From contig WFSL01000020.1 in NCBI GenBank assembly GCA_015486015.1, positions 2,501 to 25,877 on the forward strand: a stretch of 23,377 nt of DNA, read 5' to 3'. Below, piece after piece: positions 1 through 7,382 of the stretch. How positions within the stretch are numbered: the stretch's first letter is position 1; every line of letters starts with the position of its first letter. Made by a program: the position numbers and the translations under genes. This DNA comes from Aquificota bacterium. GTDB lineage: Bacteria > Thermosulfidibacterota > Thermosulfidibacteria > Thermosulfidibacterales > B14-G1. Under the pieces are notes generated by a model that searched no databases, was not told the DNA's origin, and was given only the letters and a program-made list of their open reading frames with translations.

Positions 1-3000
1 CTCTCTATTATGCCTTTCAGATAGGCCTCTTTTCTGAAAATGGAGGGCTGCTTATATGGAATACCTGCCTTGTAATAGAGAGCATATAAGGCAGAGCTAC
101 CTCCAAAGCCACACACGTCAGGGTTTGGGGTAAAGGTAGTGAAGATAGCTAATTGGCCAATTACCGAGGGCTTGGAGATCACCCTTTCGGCGGGACTGGA
201 GTCATTGAGTTTAAGCCTCCAGCCGTCGTAGTTGCTGGCTATACGATTGGCGCAGGTTTGCCAGTCTTCACCATCGGATCCTCCACATCCACTTATTGTG
301 ACCCCTGTTACCTTGGTCACCACCATGTCTCCACAGTTGCAGATGGGATCTCCATCGGTGTCTGTGCCCTTAGCAGGATCTCCATCAGGGCAGGTTTTTA
401 TCTCTCCCCCTTCACACAAGCACATGTAATCGGATATTTGCCCTGCCGCAACCTCCACGTCTGTTGTATCGTAAATGTTTGTGACAGGGCTGCAGGTGGT
501 TTTATATCCCCAAGCCCCGTCGTGGTATCCCCAACAAGTATCTTTAACACCGTAAATGTATTGTTGGTCTTCATTGCTCTTGTCCTCTTCTCCAAAGTAT
601 TTCCCACTTCCAAAGTAGCACCAGAGATTGCCTTGATCGTCAAAGGCAAATTCGGGAGAGGAGGTTATGGGGCCCTTGGCATCGACAAGGACACTCACAT
701 TATCGGCTGTCCACTGGGAAGGGTTTTCTCCTTTGGTCAGGATTCTGAGCATCCTGCCAGTAAAAGAACTCTCTGTTTGTTTCTTTTTTTGTTCTTCCAC
801 TGTGCCACAGTAAATGGCATCCACCGTATAGTCATTGTTAGGATCTACAGCGACACAGTCTCCCGCGTATGCATTGGGAGGCAAAGGGAGTTTTTTGGCC
901 AAAGCACCGTTTCTCAGGTTTATCACATAAATGTACCCTTGCTGGGGAGGAATGCCTCCGTTGTAGTCTCTTGGGCCAGAGCCTAAGACAACATACCAGT
1001 TACCGTTTTCTCCATCGTCCTGCCCCGAACCCTGGGGTTCTCCAATCCTCACAACTGTTGGATAAGAAGTGGTGAATCCTAAATCAGGATCAGTAAATTC
1101 CCACAGCAGATTTGGGTTCTTTGGATCGGTTATGTCTAAGGCAAAGATGGAAGAAAGGCCTACTTTTTTCCCGTTTACAACGGGGGCATTAACGGGTGGA
1201 TTGGGACTCCCGCCAAATCCTAACTCACCAATAAGAATAGTACGCCAGCTATCTTTTGTTTTGGTGTCTGTAGCACTGCCACCAATGCTGGCATCCACAA
1301 GCATAGGCCTTTGGTCCACATAGTAAATATGGCAGTAATTGGGATAGGCCAGGTATTTCAGATAAGGCAACACATTCATTGGAATGAATGTCCAGACCTC
1401 CTCTCCAATGTTATGAGTTGCCCTTGAAGGCTTAATGATAGCTGCTTTAACACCTGGACAGTTGGCTGTGTCTGGATCTTCTTTTATTCTCCCCAAGTAG
1501 AAACAGTGCAACATGCCATCATTGGCCCCAACAAACAGATAATCGTCCCTTTTGATAGGATCCCTCTGAGCAGGATCATACACCTTGTCCCTTATAAAGT
1601 CCCGATATGTGTTGTCATGGTAGCGGATGTTGTATGTGCCAATGGGAAAGTGCGATAGGACCCTGGGGGTAGAATAAATAATGTCACCCAGTTTCCAGAC
1701 TCCGGTACTTTCATCGATGGTAACAGTCCGGTCTCTATGATCTTTTGTGCATCTCGAATAACGGCAGGATTTCTTATTGTCGCTGTCAATACATATATCA
1801 ACATCGTTTCCTCTTATATAATCGATGATGTGCTGGGCATCCTCTGAGTCACAAGCCCTTAAACAACGAGCTAAATTCGACGAATAATCGGCAGAAAAAA
1901 CATCGTTTTTGTCTATCATCGAATCACCATTTAAGTCTACTCCTGTAAAAATATGCCTACTATCGGCACTCATGCTCCAGAGTTTGCATCCGATGTCCCA
2001 AATGGCCTTGGCTTCATCCAGAGTCTTGATGTGACTCAAACCGCAGGGGCTCTTCACTTTACCATTTGAATCAGAATCAAATAGATAAAGCTTAGTTTTC
2101 TGGCTAGCTGCATCTAAGAAAAACTTTAATATGTTATCTTTATTATATTCTAACTGCGCTATCCATGTGTTGCTTGCATCTGCATGATCCTCACAGACAC
2201 CTTGGTCTGTGTCCTCTCGTATCTGGCCTTTGGGATCCACCCAGAATCCTTTGAGTTCCCCCACCCATGAAAGCTCCTTAGTTCCAGATGACATTTGAGG
2301 CAGGAAATAGGCTTGATTCAAAATGGCACTTCCCCGTGTGGAGGTTGAAAGAACAGAAACAGCAGTCCCTGAAGAAGCACGCTTGAGAATATCGGCCACG
2401 GCTCGCAAGAGCGCATTCTCCAATTCATATCCATTTTGAGCTTCATAGTAATTATCAGGAGTGCCGTCTCTATTTTCATCCCATTCACTTTGTAAATCTG
2501 GTATGTCGTTGTTGTTCTTATCTATGAATCCACCATTTATAGCCACATCCTTGAGTAGTTCAGAACCACTTCCAAATGCAGATACAGGGTAAATAGTTAG
2601 TGTCTGCTTTCCTTCTAAGTCGTCTCTTAAGTCATTTGTATGCACATATAATGCAACATCTTCTACCCATGGATTGTTACCACCTGCACTACAGGAAGGT
2701 AAACTGCCGCTGTAGCTATATCCTCCATAATTAGCGGCATAATTTTTTAATTCATCAGGAAGATAGTCGTCTCCACATGGTTCACCATCGGTTATGTAGA
2801 TTACAAAGCTCTTTGCACACCATGCTGGGATAGGGTTACCGCCTGTACCATAATTGTAGGGATCAACGTTGTTGTTTATCTGGTAGTCGCCGCTTTGGTA
2901 TCTTGGACCGGGGCCACCAAGCATGGAGGCCTCCTGGGCAAAATAACCAGCTACCGTCCACAGCGTCTCAGCCAAAGGTGCGTTTGAATCAGGCCTTTTG

Positions 3001-3794
3001 TTGTTTATATTTCCTATCATATCTTGAATATTGCTACCTGCTATATTTACCTTCACATATCCCCCCTGAGTTCTACCATCATTTTTATGGTAAAATGTAA
3101 GTCCCCATCTCACTCTGTTACCTACTCTTTGGACAACGCCCTCTGGCCTTTCACCTAATTTCAGCCTTACATTTAAATGGCCGGAACATCCTGAACAAGA
3201 GCACAAGTAGGCTCTATGCTGCTCAGACCACGTGCATGAACAGTTGCTGCAAACTTCGAACTTGGATGTTTCAGCCCTGCCCAAATCGAAATGAAAATAT
3301 CTCGTTCCAACATAAGATGTATAATCCTCAGCACTGGTAACCTTCTTCACATAGCCTCTGCTATCCTGATCCGCTTCTTCTCCGGTTAAGTATCCACCAC
3401 TATATTTCCCTCCAACCAACACCTTTCTTGCAATATCTATCCTTCTCATTGTAAGCCAGTTTAGAAAATTACCATCCCACTCATTTGAACTTTTATTTCG
3501 GCTTGATTTTAAAGCCGTTGAAACAAACTTTCCACTCTCATACTTATACCAATAATTGCTGTCAAAGTATCCATAATATGACGCATTAGGATCAAAACCA
3601 GTGCTTATATTGGAACCATTGTAATTGTAAGCAAAGTTGAACATAGAAACAGAATTGTCGAGCACTATCATGACATTAGGAACAATAGCTCTATTCACGA
3701 ATGGAGGTGTCGCACAATAGTAGGCCATAGAGGAAAACGCCTTAGGAGCAAATAGTAGAAACAGAATTAGAACTGTAAGTAATGGTTTTTTCAA
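1..3794 (-). CDS. pilY1: PilY1-like type IV pilus tip adhesin/assembly protein (C-terminus cut by window edge)
   Basis: About 1264 codons are open from a TTG start at 3794 to the left edge with no stop, so the C-terminus is missing. The start has an AGAGGTGG ribosome site five bases upstream, followed by a signal peptide (KKPLLTVLILFLLFAPKAFS). A von Willebrand A domain follows, with a MIDAS-like D46-N-S-V-S50 and an ITDGE segment near residue 336, plus the family-typical NWLTMRRIDIARKVL. From about residue 695 the PilC/PilY1 beta-propeller begins (LGDIIYSTPRVL, LFVGANDGMLHCF, WTFIPMNVLPYLKYL, ALDITDPKNPNLLWEF, WYVVLGSGPRDYNG). It ends with the typical GWRLKL, ERVISKPSV, TTFTPNPDVCGFGGSSALYAL series. 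PilY1 works at or near the pilus tip with the minor pilins encoded just upstream. Odd features are two Cys-rich segments and several Ca-loop-like Asp/Asn motifs. This stretch is visibly more AT-rich than the purine and serine genes. Confidence 0.93.
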   Translation of the reverse strand, partial: MKKPLLTVLILFLLFAPKAFSSMAYYCATPPFVNRAIVPNVMIVLDNSVSMFNFAYNYNGSNISTGFDPNASYYGYFDSNYWYKYESGKFVSTALKSSRNKSSNEWDGNFLNWLTMRRIDIARKVLVGGKYSGGYLTGEEADQDSRGYVKKVTSAEDYTSYVGTRYFHFDLGRAETSKFEVCSNCSCTWSEQHRAYLCSCSGCSGHLNVRLKLGERPEGVVQRVGNRVRWGLTFYHKNDGRTQGGYVKVNIAGSNIQDMIGNINNKRPDSNAPLAETLWTVAGYFAQEASMLGGPGPRYQSGDYQINNNVDPYNYGTGGNPIPAWCAKSFVIYITDGEPCGDDYLPDELKNYAANYGGYSYSGSLPSCSAGGNNPWVEDVALYVHTNDLRDDLEGKQTLTIYPVSAFGSGSELLKDVAINGGFIDKNNNDIPDLQSEWDENRDGTPDNYYEAQNGYELENALLRAVADILKRASSGTAVSVLSTSTRGSAILNQAYFLPQMSSGTKELSWVGELKGFWVDPKGQIREDTDQGVCEDHADASNTWIAQLEYNKDNILKFFLDAASQKTKLYLFDSDSNGKVKSPCGLSHIKTLDEAKAIWDIGCKLWSMSADSRHIFTGVDLNGDSMIDKNDVFSADYSSNLARCLRACDSEDAQHIIDYIRGNDVDICIDSDNKKSCRYSRCTKDHRDRTVTIDESTGVWKLGDIIYSTPRVLSHFPIGTYNIRYHDNTYRDFIRDKVYDPAQRDPIKRDDYLFVGANDGMLHCFYLGRIKEDPDTANCPGVKAAIIKPSRATHNIGEEVWTFIPMNVLPYLKYLAYPNYCHIYYVDQRPMLVDASIGGSATDTKTKDSWRTILIGELGFGGSPNPPVNAPVVNGKKVGLSSIFALDITDPKNPNLLWEFTDPDLGFTTSYPTVVRIGEPQGSGQDDGENGNWYVVLGSGPRDYNGGIPPQQGYIYVINLRNGALAKKLPLPPNAYAGDCVAVDPNNDYTVDAIYCGTVEEQKKKQTESSFTGRMLRILTKGENPSQWTADNVSVLVDAKGPITSSPEFAFDDQGNLWCYFGSGKYFGEEDKSNEDQQYIYGVKDTCWGYHDGAWGYKTTCSPVTNIYDTTDVEVAAGQISDYMCLCEGGEIKTCPDGDPAKGTDTDGDPICNCGDMVVTKVTGVTISGCGGSDGEDWQTCANRIASNYDGWRLKLNDSSPAERVISKPSVIGQLAIFTTFTPNPDVCGFGGSSALYALYYKAGIPYKQPSIFRKEAYLKGIIE

Positions 3795-3902
3795 TTTGCC
3801 ACCTCTAACAAAGTTCTTTTTACAGTGCCGTTCTCTGCAATAAGCACAATACTAAAATTGAAAAAATAAGATTATTTGCTACCACTTTTATCTCTTCCCT
3901 CC
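3795..3902 (-). other. Intergenic gap between pilX and pilY1
   Basis: This 108-base AT-rich gap is the only real space inside the pilin operon; the other pilin junctions overlap or abut. It holds the pilY1 ribosome site (AGAGGTGG) at its downstream end and a 21-residue hydrophobic reading frame (3885-3820, GTG start). I see no convincing hairpin terminator or promoter, so readthrough from pilX into pilY1 is the simplest reading. Confidence 0.5.
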
Positions 3903-4352
3903 TTAATATCCCTTTACATACATCACATACAAATCTGCCTGGGTTTCTTCCACCTTGGCCTGGGAATGTATAAGGTGGAATACTTCTATCCCAGCCACGC
4001 CCGAATAGGCCCCGGAGATCGGGGGAAAGACCGGTGCACCCCCAAAACCCGATAGGGGCTTCCAAAACACTTCCCATATGCGATACTTAGCACCAGAAGC
4101 GGCCGTCCTCTCTGTACCTAACTGATCTTCTATAGTGGTGTAAGAATTGCTATCCAGAAATAATGCAGCCTCTTCTATCCCACCCTGCGCCAGGTTCAGT
4201 GCCTTGGCATAGTTCTTAGATGTGCGATAGGTCCTGTTGCCTCTTCCGATCAAGTAGAAGCACAATCCCGCCAGCGCCAGCCCCATAATTACAACCATAA
4301 CGGTCGTGATTAAGGCAATGCCTCTATCATCGTTCTCATAGAATTTCTTCAC
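3903..4352 (-). CDS. pilX: PilX-like minor pilin
   Basis: This 149-residue protein has a short charged leader, then R10-G11 followed by a hydrophobic helix (IALITTVMVVIMGLALAG). That is the PilX N-terminal pattern, with predicted prepilin cleavage after G11. Position +5 of the mature protein is Thr rather than the Glu of most pilins. Lack of that Glu is seen in the PilX/GspK-type pilins that cap the pseudopilus. The following ALNLAQGGIEEA also fits the family (an amphipathic helix rich in Ala and Glu). The GTG start overlaps the pilW stop (GTGA), with GAGAGG about four bases upstream, so translation is probably coupled. The role is minor-pilin complex formation with PilV, PilW, FimT and PilY1 in the inner membrane. 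The globular part (residues 50-149) is too divergent for me to recognise further. Confidence 0.8.
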   Translation of the reverse strand: MKKFYENDDRGIALITTVMVVIMGLALAGLCFYLIGRGNRTYRTSKNYAKALNLAQGGIEEAALFLDSNSYTTIEDQLGTERTAASGAKYRIWEVFWKPLSGFGGAPVFPPISGAYSGVAGIEVFHLIHSQAKVEETQADLYVMYVKGY

Positions 4353-5368
4353 TTTACCTCTCTTAACGGTATATCCAACCTGATGGTTCTCCAGTGATAG
4401 TGGAGCTGATCGCTGTTCAGATTGATTGTGTTGTTAGCCGTAGTGATGGTGGTAGAAGGATAGGTGTAAGCGGGATCTCTTTTGCCCTGCTGGGCCACAA
4501 TGTAAATTCTAATCATTTGAGGGCCGCTTCCAGAGGTTATGGTGTCCTGCCAGGTTACGCCACTGGTGTCTGCGTATCCATATTGCGCTTGAAAGTCCAA
4601 CACACAGTCCATCACGGGCATGGAGGAGCCATAGACCCTGAGCAGTGGATAAGTGTGGGGAGCACACCTCTGAACGCTGTTGGAGGTTCCCAAGCGATAG
4701 CCTGTGAAAGCGTTGAGATAGTCTGTAAAATTTATTGAAGATATTCCACCCAAGCAAAATATCAAGACATCCTTTGCAGGGACTTCGAAACCCGCCGGCT
4801 GGTCAACAGTGATTGACCCGGAGCCTATGCTGGTGATTTTGTGAACAGCCGTATCTTTTAACCCCATGGTTTCTGCGTCCAAGAAGACTACTCTGTCTCC
4901 CCTTTCAAAGAGATGTTTTTGATCGTCTTTGGTAAATTCAGTAGCAGGATAGCTTGGACTCGATCCTGACTCTTCAAGAGAACTCAAGTGGATAGTGGTA
5001 TCGCCATTGTTTATATAGGCTGTATTATATCCCCACTTCATGTAATCTGTGGACCCCGAAGAGATGGCCGCCCCTTTTAAACTCAGTTCGTCCGAACCAT
5101 TAGAACCAAAGTTATCCTTGATACTCACAGGAATAAATTGATCAAATGTACCATACTTTGCTGGTATTCCCAAGCCCGCCATGGCCACGTCCCTTATAAT
5201 CATTAAGTCGGTCACGATGTTTGTCTGTATGCTTTTGCTCTTCGCTGACTCTACATAAGAGGTTTTAGTCTGGCGTATTAAGAGGGCAAATACCCATATC
5301 AGTGCTATAGCAAGAATGGCTATAGCAATCATCAACTCTATCAGCGTGACCCCTTTTCGGCCCCTCAT
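4349..5368 (-). CDS. pilW: PilW-like minor pilin
   Basis: This 339-residue prepilin starts MRGRKG and cleaves after G6 to leave VTLIELMIAIAILAIAL, with the canonical Glu at mature position 5. Length, gene order and the long C-terminal globular domain fit PilW. The segment IIRDVAMAGLGIPA just after the pilin helix is typical of the family. The ATG start has AGGAG about nine bases upstream and lies four bases after the pilV stop. The stop codon overlaps the pilX start. The protein would be processed by a PilD-type prepilin peptidase, not encoded here, and would join the minor-pilin complex that primes pilus assembly and presents PilY1. Sequence beyond the N-terminal helix is divergent, so assignment rests on the N-terminus, size and neighbours. 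Confidence 0.83.
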   Translation of the reverse strand: MRGRKGVTLIELMIAIAILAIALIWVFALLIRQTKTSYVESAKSKSIQTNIVTDLMIIRDVAMAGLGIPAKYGTFDQFIPVSIKDNFGSNGSDELSLKGAAISSGSTDYMKWGYNTAYINNGDTTIHLSSLEESGSSPSYPATEFTKDDQKHLFERGDRVVFLDAETMGLKDTAVHKITSIGSGSITVDQPAGFEVPAKDVLIFCLGGISSINFTDYLNAFTGYRLGTSNSVQRCAPHTYPLLRVYGSSMPVMDCVLDFQAQYGYADTSGVTWQDTITSGSGPQMIRIYIVAQQGKRDPAYTYPSTTITTANNTINLNSDQLHYHWRTIRLDIPLREVK

Positions 5369-5372
5369 TTGA

Positions 5373-5912
5373 TTAAGGTCTCCTCATATATGTAGTTAAG
5401 CTCACAGAGTGAGGTCTTGTTGATTTACCCTCAAACCAATAAACCAAGACTACAATTTCCTTCATGCCTGCCAAATTTCTTATACCCCAAATTTTATAAT
5501 ACGTCACTGGAGTTACCACTTCAATGGGGACAATGGAGGAATAATCAGTGTTACCTGAGGGATGGTCTATCCCGCTGTCTGCATCTCCAGAGTCATTCAC
5601 ATCCGAACTTGAGTAAACTCCATTGTGATCTTTGTCCAGGAGATAAACGTTCCCGTCGTTGTCAGGATCGGGCGTCGGATTGTCTAAGAATGTGGAGTCA
5701 CCCTTCTCATCACTTAGCATTGGGCTGTCATAGGGCAAACCGGTTAGAGAGCTTATCGTTCCCTGAGCCAGTTCCAGTGCAACCTTCCTGTGTTCAAAGT
5801 AGGCATTATCTCTTATAATCACTATAGCTACTTGGCCAAGGGCCACCAACACAAAAGCGAGTATAGCCAGAGAAATTATGACTTCTATCAATGTGAATCC
5901 CTTCTTATTCAC
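5373..5912 (-). CDS. pilV: PilV-like minor pilin
   Basis: This 179-residue prepilin starts MNKKG and has cleavage after G5 before FTLIEVIISLAILAFVLVAL, with Glu at mature position 5. The ELAQGTISSLTGLPYDSP segment after the helix is typical of PilV-type pilins. The GTG start overlaps the fimT stop (GTGA), with GAGGAT upstream. Residues 82-112 carry three consecutive Asp/Asn loops of EF-hand style (D82-P-D-N-D-G, D93-K-D-H-N-G-V-Y-x3-D104, D104-V-N-D-S-G-D), suggesting a Ca-stabilised surface loop. The protein is expected to pack with PilW, PilX and FimT at the pilus tip. Confidence 0.83.
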   Translation of the reverse strand: MNKKGFTLIEVIISLAILAFVLVALGQVAIVIIRDNAYFEHRKVALELAQGTISSLTGLPYDSPMLSDEKGDSTFLDNPTPDPDNDGNVYLLDKDHNGVYSSSDVNDSGDADSGIDHPSGNTDYSSIVPIEVVTPVTYYKIWGIRNLAGMKEIVVLVYWFEGKSTRPHSVSLTTYMRRP

Positions 5913-6373
5913 TCTATCCTCGTTTTAAACATTGAAACTCTTATGTATTTCGTATGACTATACTCATCTGTAATGGTCAGAGTAAAGGAGGCGACGGGAC
6001 TTCCCCTCCTTGAGTAAATGTAGCCATTGTTGGAAACATTGGTATTACTTACAGAAAGTGCAATGTGAGAGAAACTTCCCCCTTTTACTTCCTCTCCGTT
6101 ATCAAACTTGCCGTTATCGTTTGTGTCCAGAAACACCTTGTAGCTGTTGATTCCAAAATAGAGACCATATCCATGAGCTGACCCCATAGATTTTTCTCTG
6201 CACCACTCCATGTCTGCATATATCTTGTGGGCCGCATATATCAAATCGTACTTTGCCTTTAAGCTCCTGTAAGAGGCAAATCCCAAAGATGCAAGTACCC
6301 CTATTATAGCCACTATAATGGCCACTTCGATGATGCTCTCTCCTTTGCAGCAAAGAGATGACCTGGCCCTCAC
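5909..6373 (-). CDS. fimT: FimT/GspH-like minor pilin with atypical cleavage site
   Basis: This 154-residue pseudopilin has leader MRARSSLCCKG, predicted cleavage after G11, then ESIIEVAIIVAIIGVLASLGFASY. Glu is kept at mature position 5 (E16), but mature position 1 is Glu instead of the usual Phe or Met. Size, the first-pilin position in the operon and the mid-protein loop D83-T-N-D-N-G-K-F-D-N-G-E94 fit the FimT/GspH family, in which such Asp/Asn/Gly loops are common. The GTG start overlaps the stop of the upstream hydrolase (GTGA). The ribosome site is weak (GGTGG only three bases from GTG), so it probably depends on coupling. An alternative reading is a GspH-like pseudopilin, but the pilVWX-pilY1 neighbours favour a type IV pilus. 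Confidence 0.8.
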   Translation of the reverse strand: MRARSSLCCKGESIIEVAIIVAIIGVLASLGFASYRSLKAKYDLIYAAHKIYADMEWCREKSMGSAHGYGLYFGINSYKVFLDTNDNGKFDNGEEVKGGSFSHIALSVSNTNVSNNGYIYSRRGSPVASFTLTITDEYSHTKYIRVSMFKTRIE

Positions 6374-7326
6374 GATCCACCAAGAACTTGCCTGCCAGCA
6401 GGAATACCACCCAAGGGGGTGGCCTCCTCTACAGCAACAATGATGGCCCTTTCGAGGGCCTCTGCCGCCATGACCCCCACCAGATTCGCATCGGCCTCCA
6501 CCTCTCCAAGGGAGGCCGTTATAATTAGATCCCCATCAAAACCTGTGTTAACAGGCCTTATCACCCTTGCCATCCCTATCTGTGCCATCTGGGAGACCCT
6601 TATAGCGGCACTGCGAGTAAGCCGGGCATCTGTAAGGATAAGAGCCAAGGTGGTGCTGATGGAGAAGTCAGGAATTTCTCTAATAACGCCTCTTTTCATA
6701 GCTTCGGAGGTATTCATGAACCTCTTGCCCTTAGGATCCCTCGTGCCAGCCAGTATTTTCCCTGTGCGGGGATCCACCACATCACCAAAGGCGTTCACCA
6801 CAGCAAGGCAGCCAACCTTGATGCCAAAGGTAGTAACCAAGGACCAACCAATGCCCCCCTTTGTGCCCCACCTTGTGCCCAGGAGTTTCCCCACCACTGC
6901 CCCTGTACCTGCACCCACTGTACCCAGCGGGGTCTCAGAGCGGGCATTCACACAGGCCTCATAGCCCTCACAGGACCCAGGCCAAACGTTATGGGAACCT
7001 ATAAACAGATCAAATATCACCGCCGTGGGAACTAAAGGGACAATGAGGTTGTCTATCTTGAGACCCCACCCCTTCTCCAGCAAAAACCTCAGGACTCCAT
7101 CAGTGGTTCCGAGACCAAAGGTGGATCCACCAGTGAAGAGCACAGCGTGGATTCGACCTGAGGAACGGAAACCCACAAGCGAATCACAGGCCCTGGTTCC
7201 TGGGGCACCCCCCCTCACATCCATACCGGCCACCGCCCCTTCTGGAATGAGCACCACTGTACACCCAGTGGCATGCAAGGGATCGGTATAATGGCCAATA
7301 AGAACACCTCTTATCCCAAGTTCCAA
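6370..7326 (-). CDS. P1/S58 family (DmpA/NylC-like) self-cleaving hydrolase
   Basis: This 318-residue protein has the family landmarks in order: GHYTD near the N-terminus, DVRGGAPGTRACDSL (36-50), FTGGSTFGLGTTDGV (64-78), VPTAVIFDL (99-107), and the processing/nucleophile region S224-T225-T226-L227, then a conserved LGGIPAG end. Family members (DmpA aminopeptidase/esterase, NylC nylon-oligomer hydrolase) cut themselves before a Ser/Thr nucleophile; here T225 is the likely nucleophile. No signal peptide is seen, so it is probably cytoplasmic. It starts with TTG (GGAGGG seven bases upstream), heads the minor-pilin operon, and shares GTGA with fimT. The substrate cannot be told from sequence; aminopeptidase, amidase or esterase activity are all possible. 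Confidence 0.87.
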   Translation of the reverse strand: MELGIRGVLIGHYTDPLHATGCTVVLIPEGAVAGMDVRGGAPGTRACDSLVGFRSSGRIHAVLFTGGSTFGLGTTDGVLRFLLEKGWGLKIDNLIVPLVPTAVIFDLFIGSHNVWPGSCEGYEACVNARSETPLGTVGAGTGAVVGKLLGTRWGTKGGIGWSLVTTFGIKVGCLAVVNAFGDVVDPRTGKILAGTRDPKGKRFMNTSEAMKRGVIREIPDFSISTTLALILTDARLTRSAAIRVSQMAQIGMARVIRPVNTGFDGDLIITASLGEVEADANLVGVMAAEALERAIIVAVEEATPLGGIPAGRQVLGGS

Positions 7327-7382
7327 GCTGGCACCCTCCCAGTGATTAATTTATTGTAAAACAAAAAGGGGGTTGGGGGAAG
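7327..7382. promoter_or_regulatory. Divergent promoter region between pilin operon and mgtC
   Basis: This 56-base region separates the divergently transcribed hydrolase/pilin operon and mgtC, so both promoters should lie here. An AT-rich core (7343-7365) contains TACAAT on the minus strand (7358-7353), a plausible -10 box for the pilin operon. I see no good -35 partner for either strand. An alternative sigma factor or an activator is possible, but nothing here proves it. Confidence 0.4.

Noticed and set aside
153-986. Plus-strand open frame of 277 codons
   Set aside because: It lies antisense to PilY1, whose minus-strand frame is open throughout and has many family motifs; the plus frame shows no recognisable domain.
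3820-4077. Minus-strand 85-codon frame overlapping the end of pilX
   Set aside because: It is out of frame with the pilX coding sequence for most of its length and shows no family features.
6419-6964. Plus-strand frame of 181 codons opposite the P1 hydrolase
   Set aside because: Low-complexity Ala/Ser/Pro/Thr composition typical of the antisense of a GC-rich gene; the minus-strand gene is clear.
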